The notes under the pieces were generated by a model. That model saw only the letters and a program-made list of their open reading frames with translations. It had not been told where the DNA came from and did not search any database. A stretch of DNA of 64,000 nucleotides. Origin: Tritrichomonas musculus. Its lineage: Eukaryota; Parabasalia; Tritrichomonadida; Tritrichomonadidae. Both the position numbers and the translations under genes were made by a program. The stretch is from NCBI GenBank assembly GCA_039105265.1, contig JAPFFF010000003.1, positions 2,914,001 to 2,978,000 on the forward strand, read 5' to 3'. Below are positions 10,275-20,300 of the stretch, one piece after another; the stretch's first letter is position 1, and every line of letters starts with the position of its first letter.

Positions 10275-13200
10275 TCATTTTGAAGCATGGGATTTCAAGA
10301 ACTCCAAAGCTCCATCAAGAGTATCTGTTTCATCTGGCTTATCATAATATTCTTTAAAGTCAATTTTCTCTTGCTTGAAAATTGGATTCAGCAACAAATT
10401 CTGAAGAGCATCATAAGATGTATCGCCAAGAGGGACTCCTTTATAAGACTCTGCTTCTTCTTCTGCCGCAGACTTTCCGATATTTCCAATGTTAAAGTTT
10501 GATCCTCTAATTTTTCTTCTAGGAACTTTCTCAGTCTGTTGTTGTTCTGCTGCAGGCTTCTCTGCTGATTCAGTTTCTGCTTCTTTTGATATTTTTGCCG
10601 ATTCTGGGGTCGCTGGAGTAAAAGTAAAACCACCACCAAAAGGATTAAAGTTACCAAATGAAATTGATTTATTTCCATCTTCACCATCCGCTGCATTTTC
10701 ATCATTTGCATTGCTGCTTGCGTTGCTGTCAGGAAAATTGAATGTGAAGCCGGCATTATTTTCAGCTGATGTAAAGCTGAATCCACTGAAATCAGCAAAG
10801 TTTGGCTCTGTTGTATTCTTGCTATCATCTGTTTTGGTTTCTTCTTCTTTCTTTGCTGATTCACCTTCTTCTTTGGACTCATTGGAACTGATTCCAAAAC
10901 TTGGTGTGAAACTGAATGCGAAAGCGCCATTTTCACCATTTGTTGCTAGTTCAGATTCTTTATGATCGGCTTTTTGTGTAGCCGCAGGAATAAAAGCTGC
11001 AAATGGATTCGGTGATTCATCATCTTCATCGTTTTCAGTTTTGGCTTCATTTTGATCTGATTCTTTGTCATTGTCCTTTACTTCTGCATTTGAAGGAGCT
11101 TCGTTTGGCTGTTCAGTTTTGTTGGCTTCACCTTTTTCTTGGTCTTCTTCCGTTTTACTTGGGCTTGCTGGCGTCGGGTCGGCAAATGTGAAACCACCAA
11201 AACCATTATTTGATGCAGTTGGCGCTGGAGCTTCTGTTGAGTCGGTAAAAGAGAAACCACCTAAATCAGCACTTTTTGCTGGCGGTGCTGAATCTGAAAA
11301 AGCAAATTCGCTATTTGCAGGAATTGATGACTCTGATTCTTCTTTATTGTGACTTTTTGAAAGGGCAGCGGGAAATGATGAAAATACATCATTTCCACCA
11401 TTCTTTACATCTTTGTCTTCCTCTTCTTTTTCTGGCTCAAATTTATCAGCTGGTTTTGCTGATTGCACTGGTGCCGTTGAATCAGAAAATGAAAATCCTC
11501 CCAAATCAGTACTTTTTGCTGGTGCAGCAGAATCTGTGAACGAAAAGCCTCCAAAGCCTCCCATTGATGAAGGAGTTTCTAGTTTTTGCTTATTATTCGT
11601 TTTTGCAAGAGCAGCTGGAAATGATGCAAATGCATCAGTGCTGTTCTCCTTTTCTTCATTATCATTATTATCATTATTTTCTTCTTTACTGTCTTTTTTG
11701 CTATTTTCCGTTATTGATTCAGAGGTTTCGGTTGGTTTTACTGGATCCGAAAATGAAAAACCTCCAAGACCACCTGATGCAGCTGATTCTATTTTATTTT
11801 GAACATTTGAAAGAGCGGCTGGAAATGAAGCAAATACGTTATTGCTGTCATTCTTTTGATTATCATCTTCATCATCATCTTTATTCTTTTGTCCAGCTTG
11901 GCTCGTTGTTTGCGTAGGATCGGAAAATGTAAATCCACCAAGATTACCATTTGCTTCTGCTTGTGTTGTTGATTCAGATTCTGTTTTATTTTGCGTCTTT
12001 GAAAGAGCTGCTGGAAATGATGCAAACAAATCATTTTTATTATCGGCGTCCTCTTTGTCTTCTTCTGCCTTTTCAGTTGGCTTTGCTGACTCGGCTGGGG
12101 ATGATGGATCTGCAAATGAAAAGCCTCCAAGACCGCCACTTACTGTTGCCGCTGTTGAATTTGATTCTGCTTTATTTTGACTTTTTGCGAGGGCGGCTGG
12201 AAATGATGCAAATAAATCATTACTATTTTTCGTTTCTTGATCAGATTCATTGTTCTCTACCGGTTTTGTATCTTGCTTCTTATTTTCAGCATCTTCAGTA
12301 TTACTAGAGCGAGCTACTGAATCTGTAAATGCAAAACCGCCAAATGATTTTGCTTCAGATGAATTGGATTTATCATTGAAAACAGATGTAAAAGTATTAA
12401 ATTCATCGTCTTTTTTCTTTCCATCTTCTTTAGTTGATGGATCTGCAAAACCACCAAAAGAAGAAGGAACTGAATCATCTCTTTTTGGAATCGATAAATG
12501 AGCAGGAAAATCACCAAAATTGCCATCTTTACTATTTGCTTGTTCATTTTCTTTTTTATCTTCATTTATATTTTCATCTGCTTGGTGGTTTGGTTGAGAA
12601 ACATTGTTATTTTCTGTTGATTCAGATGCTTTTGGAGGTTGAAAATCAGCAAATAAATCATCAACCATTTTCTTTGTCTGAGAAGTATTTTCTTCAAGTT
12701 TCGAACTGGGAGATGTAACTGAATTAAAAAAGTTGTCAAAATCAATTTTGGCGTTGGGAATTCCACCTGTTGATGGAATCTTTGGCGCAGTTTGTGGAAT
12801 ATCAAAATCCAAATCGAAAGCATTTATTGTCGCTGGCTGCTTTGAAGGTTGGTCTTTTGAAATATTTAAAAAAATATCTAAATCAGATGCATTTGAATTA
12901 TTAGAAGCTTCCGGACCTTTTTGTACCGATTCCATTGGTCGGTCTTCATTGCTTTTATTTTCGTGATTTGTTTGGTTATCATCTTGTTTTATCTCTTTAT
13001 TTTCATTTATGGAATTATTTGAATTTTGGGAAGGAATATAAGCAGAAAATGGATTAAATTGGTTAGGTGAATCTTCTGAAGAGATATTAGCTTGTTGAGG
13101 CGGTTGTTCTGAATTAGGCTGATTTGAACTATCTTTATTGCATTCTTGATCATTGTTACTAGGCGATACATCTTCAGATTTAGCTTCCTTTGAAGTACTG

Positions 13201-13565
13201 GTTAAATTTTGAGTTGAAGCATTACTTCCAAAAGGATTGAATTCAAAATTTGACGATTGATTGGGTCCATTTATATTACTGTTGTGGGTTTGCTGATTGC
13301 TTTGCTCAGAATTCGGATTAGTACTGTTTTCATCTTTGGTATCAGTTGTTGAATTATTTGAATTTTGGAAAAAAGCGTTAGAAAAATTGAATCCGTTTGT
13401 ATCTCCTCCGTTTGAATCAGGAAAAGTGAATGTGAACCCAGAATTTTTATTATCACTAGATTGATTAACTTCTGTTGGAAATTGAGCCGGAAAAGAAAAA
13501 GTAAACCCCGATGTGTCAATTTGATTACCATCTGGTTTTGAGCTATTGTTGACATCTTGCGACAT
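10275..13565 (-). CDS. Long disordered F-rich repeat protein (FG-nucleoporin-like or endocytic adaptor-like)
   Basis: 1096 residues, almost wholly low-complexity and acidic (S, N, E, D, K, Q). A module of roughly 90-100 residues recurs about six times: FASFPAALxKxxNK, an acidic spacer, then GGFxFxDP. GFTFTFPDSN boxes occur near both ends, and NPF tripeptides occur at several points (FNPFGS, NQFNPFSA, SPNPFAAF, FNPFGGGF). Only the last 80 residues, from about RGSNFNIGNIGK to ALEFLKSHASK, look foldable. Regular F-x-F/GGF spacing in a disordered chain suits an FG nucleoporin. The NPF and F.DF motifs would equally suit an endocytic adaptor binding EH or ear domains. The sequence cannot decide. 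Several open frames on both strands across it are by-products of the repeats. Confidence 0.6.
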   Translation of the reverse strand: MSQDVNNSSKPDGNQIDTSGFTFSFPAQFPTEVNQSSDNKNSGFTFTFPDSNGGDTNGFNFSNAFFQNSNNSTTDTKDENSTNPNSEQSNQQTHNSNINGPNQSSNFEFNPFGSNASTQNLTSTSKEAKSEDVSPSNNDQECNKDSSNQPNSEQPPQQANISSEDSPNQFNPFSAYIPSQNSNNSINENKEIKQDDNQTNHENKSNEDRPMESVQKGPEASNNSNASDLDIFLNISKDQPSKQPATINAFDLDFDIPQTAPKIPSTGGIPNAKIDFDNFFNSVTSPSSKLEENTSQTKKMVDDLFADFQPPKASESTENNNVSQPNHQADENINEDKKENEQANSKDGNFGDFPAHLSIPKRDDSVPSSFGGFADPSTKEDGKKKDDEFNTFTSVFNDKSNSSEAKSFGGFAFTDSVARSSNTEDAENKKQDTKPVENNESDQETKNSNDLFASFPAALAKSQNKAESNSTAATVSGGLGGFSFADPSSPAESAKPTEKAEEDKEDADNKNDLFASFPAALSKTQNKTESESTTQAEANGNLGGFTFSDPTQTTSQAGQKNKDDDEDDNQKNDSNNVFASFPAALSNVQNKIESAASGGLGGFSFSDPVKPTETSESITENSKKDSKEENNDNNDNEEKENSTDAFASFPAALAKTNNKQKLETPSSMGGFGGFSFTDSAAPAKSTDLGGFSFSDSTAPVQSAKPADKFEPEKEEEDKDVKNGGNDVFSSFPAALSKSHNKEESESSIPANSEFAFSDSAPPAKSADLGGFSFTDSTEAPAPTASNNGFGGFTFADPTPASPSKTEEDQEKGEANKTEQPNEAPSNAEVKDNDKESDQNEAKTENDEDDESPNPFAAFIPAATQKADHKESELATNGENGAFAFSFTPSFGISSNESKEEGESAKKEEETKTDDSKNTTEPNFADFSGFSFTSAENNAGFTFNFPDSNASSNANDENAADGEDGNKSISFGNFNPFGGGFTFTPATPESAKISKEAETESAEKPAAEQQQTEKVPRRKIRGSNFNIGNIGKSAAEEEAESYKGVPLGDTSYDALQNLLLNPIFKQEKIDFKEYYDKPDETDTLDGALEFLKSHASK

Positions 13566-13803
13566 TTTATGTAATTTAATATGGAGTTTATTATTGAATA
13601 ATTTTCAATAAAATCATTCAAATTTTTCAACAAAGTTTTTTTTAGATTTGAATATCTTCTATCCTTTCTGAAAGAAGAAAGAAAGTAAATATTCTCGTTA
13701 AACTTCAATAAAAGCAAAAACGAAAAAATATGAAATAAGTTTCAAATCTATAAATTATTAATAATTTATAAAAGTCACAGAAGAATAATAAATTAAAAAC
13801 TAA

Positions 13804-15018
13804 TTAATTGCCTTGTGAACCAAGAAGTACTGGCTTTGCACATTCAGTCCAAAGAGTATCCCATTTCTTTTCACTAGATTTTACACTTCCAGCCTTTAGT
13901 TTGTCAATTGAAATCTCGTTAGAGATGAGCATCTTCTTTAAAAGCTCTGCTAAATCTTTTCCATCTTCAAAAAGCAGCCCATTTACATTTTCATCGACCA
14001 ATTCTCTAATGCATTGGTAATTCACCGAAAGAAGAGGGAGTCCTGCTCCAATCATATCAAGTCCTTTCATTGGAAGATCAACACCTGAAGAAGAAATGTG
14101 AAGAGAAACTCCAATGTCGCAGCATCCAAGAAGTTTTGCGTAATCTTCATAAGGAAGAAATTCAAAATAAAATGAAATGTTCTTGAAGTTTCGTCCAATC
14201 ACTTCTGATTCGAATGCACGCTGATCAGGTCCTTTTCCTGTAATAATTATTGATAAGCAGCGTTTTGATGCAGAGAGGTCATTGTCAAGTATTTCAGCTG
14301 CTTCCAAGAGAATTCCAATTTTTTCATCAGGTGTCCAAGATGTGGATGATATCAACCAATAGTCGGATGAATTTATCTTTAATTCTTCTGAAAACCTTTT
14401 TCTTTCCTCGGGGCAAGGTTTAAATAATTCTGAAGGACGATCATAAACGACAGAACTTTCTATTTGACGTTCTTTAAGGTATTCTTTAAGTGCTTCAGTG
14501 ACGCATATATGAGCTGTAGCCTTTCGACCGAAAAAGAACTCTAAAAATTCGGCTATTTTAACAATAAATCCAGGAGTGCGGTGCACTTTAAGAATTGAAA
14601 ATCCGAGATTATGCCAGTCAATAACAAATCGTTTTCCTTTGAAGAAATTAATAAACCAACAGAATGGAACTGTTGGAATAGATGGTGGATTTTGTGCAAT
14701 GATTAAATCAAAGCGAGGGAGGCGAAAGAATAAAGAAAGTAGCTGTAAGAAAAGCCAGAATATTTTAAGTGGAGCATAAATTGGAAATAAAAATCGAGGA
14801 AGTTCAATAAACGGGTGAATTTTATAAATATGAACGTTTTTGGCTTCGCTTAATTCTTTAAAAAGAGGGCTTTCATAATATCCAACAATATGAACGTTTG
14901 AATTGGGCAGTTTAGAAAGGCAGACACTATGATTTTGCATTCTTGGACTTCTCCCAATATCTCCAAGAACAACAACAACATAATCAGGCATTAAATTAAA
15001 TATTGAATGATATTTCAA
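13804..15018 (-). CDS. ALG1: Chitobiosyldiphosphodolichol beta-mannosyltransferase (ALG1, GT33)
   Basis: Adds the first mannose from GDP-mannose to GlcNAc2-PP-dolichol on the cytosolic ER face, in N-glycan precursor assembly. The frame has 404 codons. VVVVLGDIGRSPRMQNHS (about 14-31) is the ALG1 N-terminal signature. It is followed by a hydrophobic stretch at about 68-100, IIAQNPPSIPTVP, FVIDWHNLGFSIL, then the GT-B C-terminal half with SSTSWTPDEKIGILLEA, IIITGKGP, and SSGVDLPMKGLDMIGAGLPL. The first Met is probably not used: TCATTCAATATTTAATTTAATG puts a perfect initiator 17 bases before Met10 (codon 14989-14991), giving 395 residues beginning MPDYVVVV. Trichomonads make truncated dolichol-linked glycans, and ALG1 is within what they need. 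Confidence 0.9.
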   Translation of the reverse strand: MKYHSIFNLMPDYVVVVLGDIGRSPRMQNHSVCLSKLPNSNVHIVGYYESPLFKELSEAKNVHIYKIHPFIELPRFLFPIYAPLKIFWLFLQLLSLFFRLPRFDLIIAQNPPSIPTVPFCWFINFFKGKRFVIDWHNLGFSILKVHRTPGFIVKIAEFLEFFFGRKATAHICVTEALKEYLKERQIESSVVYDRPSELFKPCPEERKRFSEELKINSSDYWLISSTSWTPDEKIGILLEAAEILDNDLSASKRCLSIIITGKGPDQRAFESEVIGRNFKNISFYFEFLPYEDYAKLLGCCDIGVSLHISSSGVDLPMKGLDMIGAGLPLLSVNYQCIRELVDENVNGLLFEDGKDLAELLKKMLISNEISIDKLKAGSVKSSEKKWDTLWTECAKPVLLGSQGN

Positions 15019-15547
15019 TTCAGTTTTTTTTATATAAAAAACTAAAATATTTTACTAACCCAAATCCAAAAAATGCTAATTTTAATAAATATATGAAAGT
15101 TATTTGATTGCATATCTAATAAATTAATTATTAATAGTAAAAGATTTATTTATTATTAATGAAATTAAATTGTTTTGATTAAATTAAAAAAGGCTATTAA
15201 ATATCTGATTACTTAAGTAGAAAAAACTTTTTTTTGCTTTAATATGATGAATATAAAAACTATAATTTTCATTATGAATTATTTTCATTACCAGTATTTT
15301 TTTCATCATTTTTTTGAGATATTCTTTCAATTTATTTGCGTAAAATGCTTATTTCGAGTAATATATTGAAGAAAATCTTTTTATTATCATGATAATAATT
15401 TGTATAAATATTTTCTTTACCAAAATGGTCGCATATAATTATTCATTGGAAAAATTCTCAATTATAGATTTTGACATTAATAGAAATAATTCAAATAATT
15501 ATTTAAAATAAATGTCCGATCATTTTGTCATTTTACTATAAAGCAAA
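15019..15547. promoter_or_regulatory. Divergent intergenic region between ALG1 and the MLF-family gene
   Basis: 529 bp of AT-rich sequence between head-to-head genes, so both promoters must lie here. Initiator-like TCATT stands just upstream of each gene: on the minus strand at about 15006-15010 before ALG1 Met10, and on the plus strand at about 15529-15533 (GTCATTTTAC) before the MLF start. I see nothing else. Confidence 0.5.
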
Positions 15548-16351
15548 ATGGACGATTGGTTTCAAGATCCTTTCTTTAACATGCCAAATGATCCATCTAA
15601 GATCGAGCAAGATATAAGGAACCAGATATCAGAAGTTGAGCATCACATGACAAAAATGATAAACTCAATGAATCATATGTTCAAGGAATTTGCTTCAAAT
15701 AGCATGTTTGGCCTTGATTTTGATGATAAACATAAAAATGGTTCTGGAAAGCATTCAACTACAGCTCCAGGTTTAACATATCATCCAACTTTTTCTGATT
15801 CAAATGAATTTGATCAAACAATAACAAGAAAAAGCTCTAAATTAAATCAAACTCATACAAAGGAACCAATAGTTGAATATCCAGAAGATGATTTCAGGAC
15901 TTCATCTAGAAATCGTAGTACTAATAATTATGATTACAATAGTCGAACATACAATGGCTCAAATTATAATACGTCAGATAACTATGATCGATCAAGAACA
16001 AGAGATTTCAATAGAACGCAAAGCACATCAAACAGAGAATCAAAGCCTTATATCTATACATCATCAATGAGTTATTATACTGGTCCTGATGGAATTCAAC
16101 AAGCTAGAAAAAAAACTTATGATAGTGATACAGGAAAGACGCAAATGGCAGAAATGCGAAGACTTGGCGATCAAGCAATTGCAATAAAGAGAGAAATTGA
16201 TCGTGATGGCAAAGTGACAGATACAGTTGATAGAAAAAATGTTGATGAAAAAGATGTTAGTGACTTTAGACATCGCTGGGATACAAAAGCTAATCAAATG
16301 TCTCTTGGATTTCGAAATTCGACAGGGACTCGTCAAAACGCTTTGAAGTAA
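15548..16351 (+). CDS. Myeloid leukemia factor (MLF) family protein
   Basis: 267 residues with MLF architecture. The N-terminus (MDDWFQDPFFNMP, then a Met-rich helix through about residue 55) matches the DPFF start of MLF proteins. The middle (about 60-170) is S/N/R/T/Y-rich and disordered. The C-terminal conserved block (about 170-255) has YTGPDGIQQARKKTYDSDTG, MRRLGDQAIAIKREIDRDG and the closing FRHRWD. In other eukaryotes MLF binds 14-3-3 proteins and chaperones and modulates transcription. Location and partners here are unknown. GTCATTTTAC precedes the ATG by about 20 bases, in keeping with the trichomonad initiator. Confidence 0.85.
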   Translation: MDDWFQDPFFNMPNDPSKIEQDIRNQISEVEHHMTKMINSMNHMFKEFASNSMFGLDFDDKHKNGSGKHSTTAPGLTYHPTFSDSNEFDQTITRKSSKLNQTHTKEPIVEYPEDDFRTSSRNRSTNNYDYNSRTYNGSNYNTSDNYDRSRTRDFNRTQSTSNRESKPYIYTSSMSYYTGPDGIQQARKKTYDSDTGKTQMAEMRRLGDQAIAIKREIDRDGKVTDTVDRKNVDEKDVSDFRHRWDTKANQMSLGFRNSTGTRQNALK

Positions 16352-17385
16352 TGAAATGTCTTAAGATGTTAATAAAGCGGTAATTTTTATTTATATATTA
16401 TTTTTGACTATTTTGTTTTTTTTTCCTCTGAATTAAAGGAGAACTTTTTTGTTCGAATTTATTAATTCAATGCATGAAAAACAATTCCTACTTGTTGATT
16501 ATTTGATTCAATTTCCCAACAATTTTCTTTGTTTTTCCTTTTGTCATCAACATTGAAAAAACTTAATTTCAATCATTTTTGGCTTTATCTTGTTATTAAA
16601 TACAATTTGATGACATTAGTATTGTGTTTTAAATGCCTCTTGGATTTTAACTCAAAGATCCTGTTGTATTAATAATATAAATTAATATATTTTCATTTTC
16701 TGTTTATAAAATAAAAATAAAGATTAATTTATAAAAAAGGAGCGTATAAAATGATCACAGCAGAATCTCTATCAGATTTTTACTATTATAGATTGATTTT
16801 TATAGATCTTCATTTAAATAAACGGTCATTTGTATCAATCAGATTTAGACAAAATTATCGATGGAACTGTTATAAAATCAATAGTTAAATGACTTTGGCT
16901 TTTATTATCTTTGGTATCGACTTAAAAGCTACGGAGTTTCAATTCTAAAATCGGTATTTAATGATTTATCTCATTAAATCCTATTTATGATTTCGCATTT
17001 TTCTTCATATTTAGAATCTAAAAACAAAGGGGTTGAAATGTAAAAAAAAAAAAAAAAATTAATTTTGTTTTAATATATCAAAATAGAGAGAGATTATGCG
17101 CTCTGTACTTTTTACATTAGTGCTACAGCTTTTTTGACAGACTTATTTGGTCAACTTTTCACAAAAAGTTGCATCTTATGATAGAACAAACTTTTTCAAT
17201 ACGATCTTCTTATATTTTCAAACATTATATATTGATCAAAAAAAAATCTAAAAAAAGTATTAATAATGTGTCTTTTTATATCAAAAAACATGATTTTATG
17301 CTAAAATAAATTCATTTTCGTTTTTTTTGCTAAAAAAACAAAAACAAACTTATAAATATTTGTACAACAATAGAATTAATTAAAT
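16352..17385. other. AT-rich spacer between convergent genes
   Basis: 1.03 kb with no gene; both flanking genes end here. It holds an A17 run at about 17041-17057 and a palindrome CAACTTTT/CAC/AAAAAGTTG at 17152-17171. The following ATCTTATGATA is repeated near 63205 behind another CAAAAAGT box. Confidence 0.7.
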
Positions 17386-20300
17386 CTAAATTGCAATTGA
17401 AGAGTCGCCTTGTGTTGAAGTTGTTGATTGATTCTTCTTCTTTATGACAAGGAAGTAAACAAGAAGAGCGATGATAGCAGCAACAACTACAATGCAAGCA
17501 ATAACAATACCAGCAATTGCGCCACCACTTAACTTCTTGTCTTTTGACTTAGATGGCTTATCAACTTTTGTAGCAACCAAATTCACTTCTTTTTCAGTAA
17601 TATTAAGGCATTGTGCATTTTCGAAATTATTGCCATCTTCGAATTTAGGTCTGAGTTTTTCGCACTCTTCCCAAAGTTTATCTTGACCAGCATTTTCATT
17701 GTTAAATTGTGCAATTAACAATTGCTCATCAGCTTGTTCTACTGGAAGATAATCACCTGATGCGATATTATGAACACTAATTCTAACTTTATCGAAATCT
17801 GGGAAAGCATTATTGATTTTGATTGGGAAACGACGTTCAGGAATGGTTCTATTATAGTAAATCCAAAGTTTGCTTCCTTCATCGAATTTTGTTGTATCTG
17901 TATTCAAATTCAATATTGATTTCAAACCAATCTTTACTTTTTGGAGGACAATGTCATATGTTGAGAAGTCAGAACCTCCTTCAAGAAGAAGATCTTGGCA
18001 AGTTGTGGTTTTTCCTTGTCTAGAATCGCCTTTAATTGTTGATGTTCCAAATGTTTGAATTTCTTTAATTATTAAATTGTCGACATCTGATTCAAATTCC
18101 ATATTTCCATTTGGTTTTGGTGAAACTTTGTTAATTGTAATTTCTTTTGATGGCGCATCTGAGCCTTCTTTCTTAATCGGTTCGATGTTAATTTTTCCTG
18201 TTCCTTTAATTTCAATATTATCGCTTTTTGGAGGAATTACAATTTTTGAATCATCTGTGAAATCAAGAATAACTTCAGTTGTTTCAGATAATGGATTGAT
18301 TGTTAAAGGTTTATCAGTACCCTCTATTTTGAAGAGAATATTTGTAATATTATCGGAAACAGCTATGCTCTCTAGTGTTTTATCAACATCCATTGAGTAA
18401 ATAGCAGTAGCATTTTTAGTAGATCCAGTAATTTGAATTTCATTTGGATTTTCAGATGGATGTGTGTACATATCGGGCTCTATTTCAATTCTTGGTGCTC
18501 CAGGTTCTGGAGTCATTGGTAGAATGAGTGGAAGGCAAAGGCCATCTACTAATTCTAAGCTTGAATTACATACACACATATCAATATGATCATCATAATC
18601 ACGTTCTACATCTTCTTTAAATCCTAATTCAGTATTGCATTTAACACAACGATTATCAATGTTGGAGCATTTTGTGCATCCCGCGATGACTGAGCAATCG
18701 ACTTCTTCATATTTAATACATGTTTTATCATCTGAGGAAGCATAATAACCATTATCTTCATCACATCTGTCACAATAATATTGATTGTCTGCAACATAAC
18801 ATTGCTTGCAATTTTCAATTTTACATTCATATGGTATACATTTTCCATTCATCAAATCAAAATTATCTTTACAATAAATGCACTGATTGGAGTTGAGACA
18901 TGATTCGCAATTTTCTACAGTTTCGTCACATTTCAATTCAGTTTCGTTATAGCATCTTCCATTGATTGAATAACCATTACATATGCAATATTTATCATTA
19001 TAAGGAGTATATCCTGTATTGCATTTTGTGCACCACATAGGATTTTCTTTATTACATTCAGCGCATCCATCATTGTCAGTCTTACAAAAATCAGATGGGA
19101 GATCCCTGACAGAAACGCAAGCCGAACTATCTTCATTTAATGTATAGTTATCTTCGCAATCATCACATACGATTCTAGAAGTTCCTTGATGGCATTTTTC
19201 GCAATGTGGAATTGAAGAGCACTCTGGAAGACATTCAGCCTGAGAGTTAACAAATTTACCTTCTCCGCAAAGAGTGCAAACACCGTTCTTTAATCCATAT
19301 CCCTCGAAGCAATTAGTGCAAAAAGTTGGTCTATCGATTTCGCATTTAGTACAATATAAGACAACTTCATCACAATTATTAGATCTTGTAATGCATTGGG
19401 TTTTTTCTTCACTTAAGACAAAATCACCTTTGCATTCATCACATTTAGATGGATCAGTTTCTGAACATTTTCTGCAATTAGGTATATTCTTTTGACAAAA
19501 ATCTTCTATCAAAGTGCATGATAACTTATCTGTGCTTAATGCATATCCGCTATCACATGCTGCACAAAGTTTTGGATCTTTTTGATCACATTTATTACAT
19601 TTTGCAATTGAAAGGCAAGCGTCAGCTGGGGTATCTGATGTTGGTTCAGCAGGTAGTGATGATTCTCCTGGTTTTTCTTCATCTGAAGAGGAACCTACTT
19701 CTGGATCTGCTGCTAAAATTACTGAATCGGTTGTTACATTTACAGTTCCTGTGAAATTGCCTTCGCCTGTTACTGTGACTCGAATTCTTGAACCAACGGG
19801 TGCATCATTGGGTATCGTACATGTCTTAGATGAACATCCTGGAATTGGCTTATATGTTACACTTTCTAATAAATGAGCTGCACCATCTCCTTCTGATGAA
19901 TCTGCTGGTGGATTCTCTCCTTCTGATGAATCTGCTGGTGGATTCTCTCCTTCTGATGAGTCGGCTGGTGGATTTTCTCCTTCTGATGAATCTGCTGGTG
20001 GATTTTCTCCTTCTGATGAGTCGGCTGGTGGGTTTTCTCCTTCTGATGAGTCGGCTGGTGGATTCTCTCCTTCTGATGAATCTGCTGGTGGGTTTTCTCC
20101 TTCTGATGAATCTGCTGGTGGATTCTCTCCTTCTGATGAATCTGCTGGTGGATTCTCTCCTTCTGATGAATCTGCTGGTGGATTCTCTCCTTCTGATGAA
20201 TCTGCTGGTGGATTTTCTCCTTCTGATGAGTCGGCTGGTGGGTTTTCTCCTTCTGATGAGTCGGCTGGTGGATTTTCTCCTTCTGATGAATCTGCTGGTG

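Noticed and set aside
10388-12823. Several 80-180 codon frames on both strands
   Set aside because: Shadows of the low-complexity F-rich gene; composition mirrors its codons shifted by one base.
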